From assembly GCA_008508345.1 (NCBI GenBank), contig QNGE01000118.1:86034-150033 (forward strand): a stretch of 64,000 bases of DNA, given 5' to 3'. The DNA is from Paragonimus westermani. Taxonomy: Eukaryota; Platyhelminthes; Trematoda; Plagiorchiida; Troglotrematidae. Below the pieces are notes generated by a model. It made no database searches and had not been told where the DNA came from. It saw only the letters and a list, made by a program, of their open reading frames with translations. Shown here piece by piece: positions 39,801 through 52,399 of this stretch (position 1 is its first letter; each line of letters starts with the position of its first letter). Made by a program: the position numbers and the translations under genes.

Positions 39801-42800
39801 CACATCCGAATTCTGGTAAGTTTAGCCAATCGGAACCTCAATGGTTACGTTAGATTGTCAAACTGGGTTTACATCATCATACGTATGCACACAAATTAGC
39901 GGGGGTGGGAAGAATTTATATCACAGTAACTTCGCCACTAAAGAGATTCCACATGTGGAACGCAGTATTTGACCTGCTTCATACTGTCAGCTCCCCTGAA
40001 GTAATAGTGTGTAAGTGAACGAATTTCTAGAAAAAAGTTCGAACAAAAATATGCGGCCAACCAACTGCATGCAAAAGCAAACTGAAGTGCTCTTCAAAAT
40101 CATATGATTGAAAGTTTTTCAAGTGGTTTCCTGAGGAGTGCTCTGAATTATGATTAATGAATCCCGAACGCCCGAGGAATAGTTGTTTGGTTACACTATC
40201 AACGATTACTTGAGTGGTGTCCCCAACAAAGCAAGAGCTGATCCGCACTGTGATTGAATGCATACAGTACTTAGATTTGGTGGTCGATGTGTACTGAGTA
40301 AATAATGAACTTTCAAATTTAACTTTTGGCAGTTAATTTTACCGATATATACAGTGATTTGTGGCTCTGCTCTTGATGAAAATGGCAAAACTGCAGTTAT
40401 CGAGACAGTTTTTTATTACGTGTCATATGCTTCATCAAGATCAAACATAATCATTGTGAAAATTGGGTCGTATTCACGGCATTAGCGTCATTTTTGAAAG
40501 TAGGTGTCACTGATGTATTGATGGTTTCGTAATGGAATGCACTTAACGCTAAATAATGCAGATCAGATACCCTGGATTGCTCACTGTGGCTCAGATTACG
40601 AACACTATTATCAACCTTACCAAAATAGTTGCGGAAAACTGGATTTATGTCAATTAAATCCCGGCACCCCAAACTTGAATAATATTGCTATTACAGTTGC
40701 GCTTTAAAGTGTTGAATTGCATGTAAGAATTAAATAATAAATTGCGTAACCCGTAAAACACCATAGAATGTGTCACCAGGTTTTATCGGAAGCCATGATT
40801 GATCAGAACTTGTAAAACTGTATAGGAATGCTGGAAAATTTTAATGCAATTCTGCGTCGAAGCATCTCATATTGTACGTGTCACCTCTAACACAAGATCT
40901 ATCACTGGTTAAGAGTGATATGTTATCATCCGAGCGATATTAGAAACTGCAGTACACATTGAGAACGGAGGACAAGGCTGAATCAGAGCGGAATAAGAAA
41001 GCGTGTCGGGAATTCTTGTCATGGGGAAACTCATTCAAAGAGAAGTTTTCACCAGTTCGAACACTGACACAGTAATTGTAGTAGGTTTAGTAATCCAATA
41101 CACAGTATTACATTTTGCGGTTAACAGTTTTCGTAATCTAACTAAACACTTCTTACTGATCATTTATCGTGAGAAAATCATCTGAATCTTATGAAGTGAA
41201 TCGATTAGTGATAACAATTATTGCTATTTAACGACTTGAAATATATCACAGTATTCTCTAACCTTCGCCAATTGTGCTCTTGATTTTGATTCGAGAAGGT
41301 TCCAATTCTTTGGATGCTTTGTTAGACGGTAGTTTGACTAAGTTTGTTGTTTCTGGTGGATTTTTTGGCAGTCTCCTTTCTGTAGCCTTCTCAACTGCCG
41401 ACAGTTCGCTGTCTTTCTGCGGTTCCTCTTCTATGGTATGCGCAGAAATATTAAAGCTGGAAGATTGTTCTTTTTCTGTAATATTCATTCAAATATATGC
41501 GGTTATCAGGTAAGTAATGAAACCTAGAATGAAAGCAGAAGAATTTAACCGGGCAACTTTTCTTTAACATTAGACCGCCGTTATCACGCTCTGCAAAAAC
41601 CACGTTCCATGCTATATTATATTGATGCGGTTTATCTTCCGAATTGCACACTGCACATACAATTGGAGAACGGGTAGTTGAAATACCAGGGTAAAGAATG
41701 ATGTTAAGTGAAAAAGGTGAAGTTGCCAGTAAAAATCATTCTGTTAAAACACGCACTATCCAATATCTTCTGTTGTTAAGAAAGAGACACACGGTAATGA
41801 TTATTGTCAGAATATGTCCAGGTTGATCTTGCGGTGTTGCTCTTCGAGGGGTAAGTAAGTTCTATCCATTCCACAGTTAATTAGTGCGTCGTGTGTTTCT
41901 CAGTGAATAAAGCAAACGTAAATGACGCTGCTGAACTGAAAGCCACTTTTTAAAGGATGCCCGAAAAAGATCCAGGTATTAAGAAACCAACAAGGGCAAC
42001 TTAATTCAAAACTTTTGGTTGGTCTGTTGAAGGAATGAATTCAATTTTAGCAACGCGCTAATGAGGGTACTAATAAGCGACGGAAGTAGGATCAGTAAAT
42101 GCTTGTATGTGTTATCATTGGAGTGAACTAAATGTACTATATAGAAATCACGACACTGAACGAAAGTAACTGACCTAAGCCGATTTTGAGTGGAGGTAAT
42201 AATGTTTAATATTGGATAACCATTTAAATAAATCGTCAGTTTTCATATATTGTCCTCCACCTTTTACGAACCGTTCGATAAACCAACCATTCCTACTGAT
42301 TTCACCCTGTCTGTATTATCGTCAAAAGTTAACGGTCCATATGGGATAAATCCAGCTCTGGTTCCGAGTAAACACAGTATACTCATTAGATCACAAAAAA
42401 ATAGCCTGAACACGTACGGGAGTCATGAATGCAAGGAAGAAGTGATAATCGCGAGGACTAGTCGGAAATTGCCCCTCATTCCATCAAATTATAATCATTT
42501 AGAAGGTAATTTCAGACAAAATAGCTGTAAAACGACAGTTAGCTTGGCCTATTGATAACATCGAGTATGGGCTGGCGCAATAAGGAATACGGAACTGGTA
42601 CACGTTTGCTCTGAGGCGACTGACAATCCATATATTTTAGAGATGTCATATCGTTAACTGACAATCATTATCAGCTTGTTTCATTCATTTCAGTACCCGT
42701 GAAAATCAAGGACGGCTCTTTAAAAATACCAGCAGCGTCAAGTAAAAGAATATTGAAAATGCACCCTTTCAGGTTCATATTTAAGCTGGTTGCTGGTGTA

Positions 42801-45800
42801 CTGTTGTCAAGACCAAGTGTAGGAAAAACTGCATACATTTATTATCGACCTATTCTATCCTACAAATAGACGGAAACTTTGGAAGGCATTTCAATTAGAT
42901 TACGGTTCCAACTGGTGTATATTACGTTTTCACGGTTACTTACAAAAATCATAATTGGTTCTGTAGCTTCGGTTGCTATATAGTTTAAAATTTTCCTGCT
43001 TACATCCCATCTCTTATCACCTTTTCTAAGATAACGTAGAAGGAGTTGTACCCACAACAAAAGTCATTTTTGAACGACTGGATAAATTTGAAGGTACCCA
43101 CTGACGATACGCACTAATTATCACTTTTGTTTCCATCAATAAATTCTGAAAAATACGTGCGAACTATAGGGGTGTCAGTTATGTGTACGTCGCGTCTGAA
43201 TACCTAACCACGTTTTTATTTGAAAGCCACACACAATAAACATAACTGTGATCCAGTGAAAGTGCACTAGTAAATTTTTTGTCATGCTTCCGATTTTGTA
43301 GGTCAGCTGCTTATGTGTAGTTAACTGCTGTGTTATTCTTGAATACCAAGACTGCAGTGATTTGACGAATAATCGTTTTTTGAAGCTCCCTGCTTGAAAA
43401 AGAGGTTCTAAAATCTAAGCTGTACATGTACAGTTAACTGCAGGTGCAACACGCAAGTTGGTGATTCCGTGAGCAAAAGTTTGTCGTATATGTTTGCTGT
43501 ACACTCCTTGAGGCAAGTCTGCCACAAGCGACATTCTTGCAAAAGCGTTTCAGCAATTCAGCAACTTTTATAAGCAGCCCAATCTGGCAGTCACGCTTGG
43601 TAGAGTGAGCTTTTCGATATTAAAGTGAGATTTGCTACATCATGAATAGGGTTCCCTCATCTTGGTATGGTTGAGTTGGTTTAGTGTCGCTATTTTGGGT
43701 CTTATCGTATTCACAGCTTGTAACATTGTAGAAAAGGTACCAACGGGAACAGCGAAAGTAGGTTTTAAGGTCACTGAATACCCGACTATGGTTAGAGGAA
43801 GAAATAGAGGAAGAAATGGAGGGGAAGAAAGTGAATACATACAACTCTTTTTGTCTACTGTTGGAAAACCTGCCTACTGCCAACGCAGGTGTCAGCAAAC
43901 TTGCAGTGTTTAACGTTCGTCTACCGTCACTTAGTCTGCTCTCAGTAGGACTGCTCTGTGAGTAACGCGGCAGTTTGTCAACTAGTGCCTCCCAAGGTGG
44001 CCATCTGTTGGTAACATGAACTTACACTGCCATGGAAGTATGACAGACACAAATTCAGCTCTAGTTTTCAGTTCCAGCGTGAATGCTGAAAGTCACCCCT
44101 TTGAGGAGTGACATATCCGTTTAGATGTGGGTGACGTTCTACATACAAGGACATAAATCTTAACTGTGCTTAAAAACGTGAATAGTTTAGCTGCATCCAC
44201 AACAAGTGAAAATTTGTTCATTCTTCAGTCTTAGCTGGTGCATCCAGGAACGTAGAAATAAGTAGAGGTAGACAGTCTATGTGAACGTCAGTGCGTGAAA
44301 TGACTCATCATTCTTTCTCCAGGAACAGTCCGTATGCCTGCACAGAACATGACGATTTCCCATTCCAATTGATGATTATCGACTTTCTGTTTATAATCTG
44401 TTTGTGACAACCGTCTCGTGAATGCATGCCATTTGTAAATTCCGTTAGATAATCATGAACGTTCGACTGTAAGGGGTTCTCAACACAAACCATCTAATTA
44501 AAACAATGGATTATAAAACGAACAGTGAAAATTCAACAAACCTTCCTGTTGCAATTCAGCAATTATTTTCTCCTGATCGACTGGTTTGAGCATCTGCACT
44601 TCAGGTTTTCTTTTGAGTGCTGCACCACCTTCCACTTGCTCACTTGTATTGTGACTGCATTAAATAAAAAGATATTAAGATTTCTGTAGGCCACATCTCA
44701 AACTAACACATTTCTTGGCATACCCTTTACTTACTGACCGTGCATTGCCAAAATGAATTTTAATTAAGAAATAGTGATAAAATTAGCAAACCACCTTTTA
44801 TTTTTAGCCATTTCGTCAGTTTATCGTATACCGTAAACTGGAAATTATCCAGACAGAAATTAAGTAGGCGCACGACAAAAGATGTCTTTGTCGCTGCCAC
44901 TCATAAGAACTATACAGCAGAATGCATATGAAATCTGAAGTAAGCGATATCGATCAGTGAATAATCCAACTTGTGAAAATTGAACTAACTTGGACGCGTC
45001 TAAAGCGATAACGCAGTATGATCGAATGCTTTCTGGGCAGTAATTTTCCATTCACGTGTTAGACAATTACATCAACCCGCTTTGTGGTCACTTAGCGTGA
45101 CTAAGATTGAACATTCAGAACACGTTCATTGTAGCTCCACATAACGGGTGTAACAAGTCAATCGATGTTAGTTCCCGTGGTGTTCACCACTAGGCACGTT
45201 TTATCATTGACCTCCCAAAATTTGATAGATTTATTTAACAACAAGCTAACAGGGTGAAGTGAACAACGGTGACCTAGATCATTAGGAGGATTGTAACGAA
45301 GACCAAGAGTGACCGAACAGAGTTTATGCATATTGTTTGGGTTTAACCACTGTGAAATCGAGTATGTAGGTTCCTTGAGGTAAAGTGTTATCATATCAGT
45401 TCGATCAAATCAGAACAAGAAAAGTAACACAGAAACTCACCTAAAAAAATGGATGCCTTGTAAAATGCGACGAAACCGGATCAAAACTAGTAGGCAAAAT
45501 AATATACACCCAGCCACTGCGCAGAAGACGGCGAGCCATATGAACCTTGCTTTGTTAGGCACGGGATCCTCTTTGGTGTTAGAATCTCCAAACACCGTGT
45601 CTGGAGCAATGTATGTGCCATCGGCATCTGACATAAATTTTGAAGAGGTTGTACGGTGCAACGTGGCTGTCACATGAGACGTGTAAGAAAATTGTTCATT
45701 GAGCTGACAGTGAAACACAGTGTTACATAGAAGTTTGCAAAATTTGGCCATTTTTTGTTCAAAGAAAATGAATCACCAAGTATGTGTTGAAAATTGCTGC

Positions 45801-48800
45801 GTTCTGTGATGAATGCACTGCGGCTCTAAATACACCCATTGCAGCTGATGTATATAGGCTATAATTCAACCAAAATATATTGGTATTCCATAAACCCAAT
45901 TATAAGTATTTTCTGCAGAAGTAAACAGCTGGTTCCGTAAAGATGATTGGTCTCTTTGTCAGTTATGCACTTGTGTTCAACCCATTCGCGGTAAAAGAAT
46001 TTGTCGTCCACAAATACAATGATAGTTTCATGCCGTACGTGTAATCGCTGTTCCAGGGGTCAGCTGTTTGTGATTGATACTAAAATGCCCAAGATTCTCT
46101 AGGCGGAATTTCTAAAATCACTGAGTATGGCGAGCAATGTGAAACCTTTGATCAGCTAACTTAGAGTTTTTCATTCGCACTGGGCTTCTTCTAGTTCAAT
46201 TTTTCGATTGATACTTTCATGCTCAGCTTTAGCTTCACCCAATCATTTTTGGAAAACATACTAGGCCCATCATCTTTGTTTCACAACAAGCTTGAGTGGA
46301 GAGAAACGGTCTCCGTAAAAATTCTATTTGGAGCTAGAGTGAACAGAATGAAACCAAGCGCAGCCTGAGACCACAGCCATCTCAGGGTTTTGCAACAATA
46401 TTTACTTTGAGGGTGATATACAAAACTTCCACGATTTCCCCAAAGAGTGAAAACTGTATGTTACGAGACCTTTTAAGCTCACCAAGTTTTAACAAGTTTT
46501 AACATCATATGCAGTGAAGTTGCTACTGTGTAATTTTGTGTCATATTTGAAAGGTAAACAAAGGCGTACCACACCCGCCAAACTTGTGACCATCAACGAT
46601 TCATGTTTTAAAATATAACTGTTGTGTCAAATTGGTCGGACGAATGATAATGCAGAGTGTTACTCGCTCACTGTCAAAACCACATGAGTTTGAGCCTCGT
46701 CTGAACGTAGTACTACGCGGATGTTAACGACTTCAAACAAACATCCTGGATTGGGAGTGTCTTGCAAAAGCGGGGCTTTTGAGGTGCGCTTTGCTAAATC
46801 TAACATTTAGTCCTCATTAACCTGAGACTACACGCATTAGTTTGACCGCTTTGAAAATGTATTTAGTTTAGTTGCGATGCTACTACACTTGTATCCGCTG
46901 AACTGCTAACAGTTAACAGACATGAAATATTTCAATCCTGGACAGACTAATAGTGAATGTATGAGCTGAACAATGTAACTAACAATCGCCTGCTTACCAA
47001 AAGCATGGTATGATGAATAAAATAAAAATTTTCGTTTGTTTCCGAAGTTTAAATTTTTCGCGACATTGAAATAACGTGCAGCGCGTAAAGGATATGAATT
47101 GGCAGAGAGTGATCTAAGAGAACTTCCGGCCAATCGTTAGAACGTTAAGAAAAATGCAGAGAAACTTGATAAGACATTGTGGTACCGTGATTTCAGATAA
47201 AATGAATGTGAGTTGAGTACAGTGCGATCTGTACGGAAAGACTTACTACCAGACAAGGACGAGCTACATTAAGTTCTGAAAATTACTATTTCATTGTGGA
47301 TCCATTTGATGAAATTTTGTGTACAGAAGATAAGAGTAAACATGACATGTTAGTTTGCTACCAAAAAAATCGGTCTAATGATGCACTGTATTTGTTAACT
47401 TCATTCGCAATAGAAAAGCGCCGTGAAAGCGTGTTTAATCTTATCGCAAAAAAAATTAAGTTGAAGATTCTACCGATGAGAAAAGAAATTTTGAAAGGAC
47501 AATGTTCTTATGTAAAGCAGTGGTGGTTATATAGCCAATTCCATGCTGCTATACCTATTCGATGTTCAGAAATATCACACTGACTCCTGCAACACATTAA
47601 CCAAGTAACAAACGTAGCTCCTACTTGAAAACAATGTGACTATTTTGGTCTGCGGACTAGGCGGTCGAGATTATAGTTCTGAATCCGCCTGAATAACCTA
47701 GGCAGTAAAAAATGTCTCAGCATTTTAAAATTGCCGACTTCTAGGTGTTTCAAATTGATTAATGTTAAATAGAAAAACAATAATAATTCTACTCAATCAA
47801 TCGCATTTTTCAGATGTGTGAAGAACGGTTCTTTATAACAGTGGTAAAATATTCATAAAATAATTGCGCAATTGTGTACAAGTTATGCTTTACGGGATCG
47901 ACAGTTGAGGCTATTTGCTGGCCATCCCGCAGGTTGATTTTATGCTTAAATCATTGAACAAATTAGGGAGAACATCTTTTCCGTAAACATGACGATAACT
48001 GTTTTATTATTTTTACGATCTATAAGCGTATGTTTATCCCCTTATCTGCAAAGGAAAAACATGATTTTACTGACCAAAACAATATTACAGTCACCTAACA
48101 ATCCTTTGTCTTTTTCGTAGAATATCAAGTTCGATTTGTTTTATGAAGTAATTTTATTGACGTAAGGTATTTTTTCGTGCTTTCAGCACTAGGGGAGACG
48201 CAACTGTTATGTTGTTTTATGAAACGTGATTACCGTTGTCAGAAATAAAAACTCAACGAAATGTGTCAGTACACATGTTGTAACGGTTGCCGCCTATAAT
48301 GGAATAAGTTCAATCATTGTTCTTTAATATAGTTCAAGGAAACAGGGAGTAGACACGTCGGAAAACGCGTGTAGTCAGTTGATATATCTTTTCTTCCGTG
48401 ATGCATATAGGCACCAATATTTTCAAGCTTTAAGAGAGGTTAATGTTATTCGTAACTGTCACTACCCTCAGAAGGACTGAGAATCCCATCATGAGAACAA
48501 GTAGATAAACAGTATTTGTTTCATTTAATCGCGGTCAGTCAGATGGATGCAACTGGCCTAATCAAAATGACTGTTTATTCTGAGGCTGTAGGTTCTGTTC
48601 AGTCAACTCGTCTTAGAGAAAACAAAAACGGCCGCAACGTAACAACACTGTCTAACATCCTCACTATCACAAGTGAAATTTACTGGTTTTTTAGTAAAAC
48701 TGAGATATTCAGTCGTTTGAGCAGCTGAGAGAATTTTAGTCAAGTGTGAGCAGAGCATTTTCCTGAAAATTTGATGACTGTGCTTTAAAACTGCTTAAAC

Positions 48801-51800
48801 AATTTACTAAAAAAAAAGTTAGATTGCTTTTTACTTACCAACCCCAGGGTAGTCGAAAGTAGATTCTGCAAATCTTCCCCATCCAAACGTCATGCGTGGC
48901 CGAACCTGTAAAACGGTTTCCATGGAGCAAAGATAAGTAAATCGTGAGTCGGCTGGCCATCGTGTTCTCGTTTCAGGCAAATTCAAAATGTGATTTTTTT
49001 CGCAAACCCGTTGAAATCAATAGCCTATTTGAATCCACTTCTGCTGGCAAATAACCGAAATCCATCAGAGCACGAAGAGTACTTATAATTTGTTCTACTC
49101 ATCGATTTTACCAGCAGAGCTCTCCCGTATTTTGTGGACTTTAGCATTTTCTACATTTTGAACACTGACGTCTACGACAATAATAAGCAGAAATTCGATG
49201 CAATTTCCAAAGAGTTTTATTGAGGTTTTGTGCTTATGTTTGGTGATAAAATGTTACTAATCACAGTAATCATCTTCGGCTACATTTGCTTGTCACATGT
49301 TTTCTTTGAAAACCTCATGGATGCTTTCGTCATTTTGCATTCGATAAGATTATTTATTAGAACAAATACATGCTTAACATTCTTCGTCGGGTATGTCAAA
49401 TGAGTATCAACATTGCTATAGTTTAATGACCACATGTCGTTCTGTACTTGACTGAAAATTATTGGTCGCATTGTGAACAATATGTTCAATTTAATTGCAA
49501 TCCAGGTCTTTTAAAGTTTGGTTAGCAAGATGCATTTTGAAAAGTGTGAACCGATTGAATCAACACATACCTTCCATCCTAACGATAACAATCTCCAGTA
49601 TTTCGATGGGTTTCAGATTAAAAATAAAACTTCTAAACAAAAACATAAGTGCATATTATTGCGGTCCGAACCTAGCATAACATTCTCAATCTGTTGAAGA
49701 AGCCTGGTGGAGTGAACAACATAACCTTACCATGAGGATAAAACGAAACCTTAGACGATGGTGTTCCTTGATACAATAAAATGTGCAATTTTGTTAATAG
49801 CATGAACGGTGAAAATGCCTAGGTGGAACTCGCCTGTCGGTAGCTCATTCTAGAGATAATGGGCATTGGATGGTGCGGTGGTGTACTAATACGTTGACAT
49901 TTGTGTTCCCTTTTTCTATTGATATAAGGTCTATGATCTACGTTGGACTTTGCTGAGATACAGCGAACTTCAGTTGCCGCTGCGCTACCAAATTGTGTAA
50001 CTGTTTCTCAAATAAAAGGCAAAGTACGGTTGCAATTCGGGGCAAATTTATTCCGTGGAGACTGTAAATTATCTGCACCGTAGGTCACTTTCAAGGTAAA
50101 GTTGATTTGGTGCAAACATTTTGAACACAAGATATTGCGCTTTCCAGTGCGCAGACTTGAAATCCTCACTGACTTAGCACAGAATGGATCGCACTCGGTT
50201 GTACGTGGCCACCGAGAAGAACTTAGTAGCAGTTGAACAAACCATATTGTTTTGTGCAGACCAACCACTTATATTTCAATCCTGACAGTTATTTCATTCA
50301 ACGAACCCAATAATGTAATGCTTATTTTGCGTAATTGTCTACCAACTGTTGATGCGTAAATTCGGCATATCATCCGTCTAAACGGTGAGTCTTCTGATGA
50401 CATAATACTGACGTTTTCTGTAAAACTGAATTTATGCGGTCACACTTGTCCAACATTCTAGTCATAATACGTCGCGTAACCTATTTGCCCGTCCTTCTTT
50501 GAGTATGTACTGATTGTTTTACTAAACAGGCCCCACAGCTTGAGCATAAGTGAATCAACGGCATGACTGTTTAATTATTCTCAAAACCCGACCCTCTAGG
50601 TCTTGCGCCCTACTTATAGTATGATGCTTCACTGTACGCTTTTCAGTGGAACACTTCTTCACACCTCCTAGCCCTAAACTGTCTACTTTATTGTTTATAC
50701 ATGCTACTTGATTCCTGTTTGTCACCATGAAAAAGTCGAATTTATCCGAACGATTCACCTGACCCGACCATGTTGATTGGTTGTGCAACCAGAATGATTT
50801 CATTCCCTCTAATGAACTTTATATCTTGCCTGTTATTCAGCACATATCAAGCCACTCTTTGTGGTCAAGGTGATAGTTAACTTAAAGTGGACTAAAACAA
50901 TACCTTCGACTTCATATGTCTGCGAAGAAACACCGTCAAATGATATAGCGACGAAACGTATGTCTCGCCTATAGATTCTTAATTCAAGCAAGAAAATGTC
51001 AAATATTGAGTTGTAGATGCGCGCTTCAATAAGTAAGTTAGGAACTATTTTACGGAGAAAATTACCAACCAGACTTGGTTTTTCCAAAATTAACACCAGT
51101 TGTTAGATCGCAGAATCAAAAATTAGTCGTTACATTCAGTACGTATTACACAGAAAACACATTGGAAGCCTTGAATAATCCTGTCGTTAACTTGGCATTT
51201 TATCGCGCGAACTGATCTGTTGAAACCTATACCTGGTTTATTGTTCTAACAAAAAGTATGCTTACACAGAGACGGGCGGTTTAAATGTTCCTGCTATTTA
51301 TTAGAGTTCCGTTCTATTGTTTGATATGGATTCACTCATGCACAATTTACAATTTACTAGTACACAAAATGGAACGAAATTTCGGTAGTTTGAATGGCAT
51401 TTAACTACTTATTGGTCAGCATTCCTTATACGTAGACATTGAGTCTGTGCGGTGACCAGGAATAAAGAGATTTTTCAATTGGCACGATAGAATTATAAAT
51501 ATACAATGACAAGACAACTAACCGTTTAGCGCTATCCCCAAGATTGAATGCAGCGGCGTGGTTGAAAACTCTTCAGTTAGCTTGTACTTTAAGCACGGCC
51601 GACTATATCACAAACTCTCTCTTTACGCTAGACAAAGCAACTGGTAGAAACCACTCAACAAACGATAGATCCGCTGACACCGCCTCACTGTTGAGTTTTT
51701 TCTTAGAAACATTGTATGAGTTAATTTACATTTTACTCAGTAAGTTGTAAAGTTGGGTGGTTGCTATAGATTTTTAGCGCAGTCTACCAAATGATCTAAA

Positions 51801-52399
51801 GATCGATTCGACCGACTTACATGTTTAGTTCAACATTTTGTCTAACACATCTTTCAGTGGAAAACCATATTTATCGAGGTAAAAGCTGCTCCCCGTATGT
51901 CATTCTGTTTATTCTTGCTCCAGTCCAACATGTGTTGCAAACTCATTTGGTCATGTGTACATAAACCACCCTACTGAACACCAGTTGCAAGAAAACGAAC
52001 CAGAAAGATGTTTTTAACTCACCCAAACAACGAATACAGCTCTTTTGGGTAGATCGGTCAAAAAAATCAAATTATCAGAAAGAAAATGTATCAAAATTGG
52101 TCTCTGATTTGAGTCCAACAGTTGGTGCTTTCTGGATACCGGATTCATCCAAACGTAGACTTGATATTCCACCACAGTCGGAAATCTGCCAGTCTGGTAC
52201 TGCGGATGTTTTGCTTGTGACAGATGGTCCCAGAGTGAGCTGGCCTCCGGAGCATCCCACTTCAGTCGGACATATCTTGTTTCTTTGGTCGCTTCATTGG
52301 GGTTTGTCTGGGATTCTGTTACGCCAACTGAAGAAACAGAGGAGTTCACCTGCCCTGCGTCTACTGACTCCAGCGAGAGGTTGTGTACTGTTATATTTA
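33143..52399 (-). CDS. Eph-type receptor tyrosine kinase, 5' end missing
   Basis: Nine exons, all in phase, encode about 724 residues of a single-pass membrane receptor kinase of the Eph (ephrin receptor) family. These receptors bind membrane-anchored ephrins on neighbouring cells and guide cell positioning and axons. Order: end of FN3-1 (NITVHN, like VNITTNQ of Eph proteins), FN3-2, membrane span, juxtamembrane segment of about 117 residues, kinase domain and tail. The kinase has GEGEFGKV, the VAVK lysine (39594-39596), the helix-C glutamate (FLKEAAVM), HRDLAARN, DFG (34858-34866) and APE (33839-33847). It is therefore probably active. ITEVMENGSLDRYL, GMKYISGLGYVHRD and [23 protein letters not shown] are Eph-like. 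Introns are about 3117, 3172, 786, 3066, 1610, 2582, 1815 and 932 bases. Missing from view are the signal peptide, ephrin-binding domain, Cys-rich region and most of FN3-1. Odd points are the tyrosine-free juxtamembrane segment and the absent SAM domain. Confidence 0.93.
34465..34500 (-). repeat. tRNA-like fragment in an Eph intron
   Basis: The minus strand reads GGCCGAGTGGTTGAACGGGG directly followed by TTCGAA. The first part is the D-arm sequence typical of tRNA-Ser and tRNA-Leu genes, and GGTTCGAA is the core of a B box. The anticodon region between them is missing, so this would be a deleted tRNA relic or a SINE fragment. It is very short. Confidence 0.25.
34807..34920 (-). CDS. Eph receptor exon: catalytic and activation loops
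   Basis: A 114-base exon, phase 0 at both ends, with donor GTGAGT. It encodes DLAARNILIN, KISDFGLARKIGE and the activation-loop segment EDAYTLS. There is a single activation-loop tyrosine, as in other Eph kinases (EAAYTT). Confidence 0.93.
35800..35852. repeat. AT-rich imperfect hairpin in an Eph intron
   Basis: TATATATATACGTACC is followed after 13 bases by GGTACATTGTAATATATATA. GTACC pairs with GGTAC and the TATA tracts can pair above a bulge. It lies in the intron between the exons at 34807 and 36736. It may only reflect an unstable AT microsatellite. Confidence 0.35.
36736..36834 (-). CDS. Eph receptor exon: kinase helices D and E
   Basis: A 99-base exon between TTTTAG and GTAAGT. It reads GPGNTAPSRELLKML then SDICEGMKYISGLGYVHR, matching the Eph pattern [23 protein letters not shown]. 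It ends exactly before the Asp of the HRD motif, which opens the next exon. Both ends are phase 0. Confidence 0.92.
39417..39652 (-). CDS. Eph receptor exon: kinase N-lobe
   Basis: The acceptor is CACTACAG. The exon encodes EFGKVCAGLFDD, the ATP-binding lysine in VAVKML, the helix-C glutamate in FLKEAAVM, SHPNVIQLIGV and the hinge MIITEVMENGSLD with a threonine gatekeeper. The segment between VCAG and VAVK is about four residues shorter than in vertebrate Eph kinases. The donor at CAG|GTCAAA is weak, but it is the only one that keeps phase and gives exactly the family spacing to the next exon. If it is not used, the frame stops 11 codons later. Confidence 0.9.
41263..41475 (-). CDS. Eph receptor exon: second juxtamembrane part, kinase start
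   Basis: This exon carries 70 full codons. It starts KEQSSSFNISAH, is rich in Glu, Lys, Ser and Pro, and has no tyrosine. It ends ELEPSRIKIKSTIGE, which matches the start of Eph kinase domains (EIDPSCIKIEKVIGAG). The last glycine codon is split across the intron and completed by the next exon to give GEGEFGKV. The donor is GTTAGA. Confidence 0.88.
43794..43831 (+). repeat. Short purine tandem repeat
   Basis: AGAGGAAGAAAT occurs twice in a row, followed by a degenerate third unit starting GGAGGGGAAG. It lies in the Eph intron between exons 44542 and 41475. It is a minor microsatellite-like tract. Confidence 0.5.
44542..44654 (-). CDS. Eph receptor exon: first juxtamembrane part
   Basis: The 113-base exon joins both neighbours in phase. 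It reads HNTSEQVEGG through VDQEKIIAELQQE: charged, low in hydrophobic residues and with no tyrosine. Eph receptors normally carry the first of two conserved YxxP-type tyrosines around here. The donor is GTTTGT, which departs from the usual GTRAGT. The assignment rests on phase and position, since the sequence itself is not conserved. Confidence 0.65.
45441..45666 (-). CDS. Eph receptor exon: stalk and membrane span
   Basis: A stalk of about 40 residues is followed by one hydrophobic span of 22 residues (about 45544-45479), starting FIWLAVF and ending CLLVLI, then the basic stop-transfer RFRR. The donor is GTGAGT. The acceptor GTGACAG at 45667 was chosen because it is the one that keeps phase with the upstream exon; a better-looking CAG at 45704 would put a stop in frame. 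Confidence 0.85.
48839..48905 (-). CDS. Eph receptor exon: last strand of FN3-2
   Basis: A 67-base exon between TTTTACAG and GTAAGT reads VRPRMTFGWGRFAE and onward. This fits the F-G hairpin of an Eph second FN3 domain (VRARTAAGYGSFS). It joins FVVW of the previous exon in phase 0 and ends with one base of a codon. Confidence 0.85.
52023..52399 (-). CDS. Eph receptor exon: end of FN3-1, linker, most of FN3-2
   Basis: The acceptor is TCTACTGCAG and the donor is TGG|GTGAGT. The exon starts with two bases of a split codon and ends in phase 0, giving 125 full codons. NITVHNLS closes the first FN3 domain. A long Ser/Asn-rich linker with possible N-glycosylation sites (NIT, NLS, NSS) follows. FN3-2 begins at YVRLKWDAPE and runs to KRAVFVVW. 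The loop between KWDAPE and the VVEYQVYVW strand is longer than in vertebrate Eph proteins. The open frame extends past the acceptor to about 52500, but the strong pyrimidine tract and the NIT match favour this start. Confidence 0.8.

Noticed and set aside
43662..43913. Plus-strand frame with a hydrophobic start and a Cys-rich end, resembling a small secreted protein
   Set aside because: It lies in an Eph intron, overlaps a purine tandem repeat, is opposed by an equal-length minus frame, and has no promoter or polyadenylation context that I can support.
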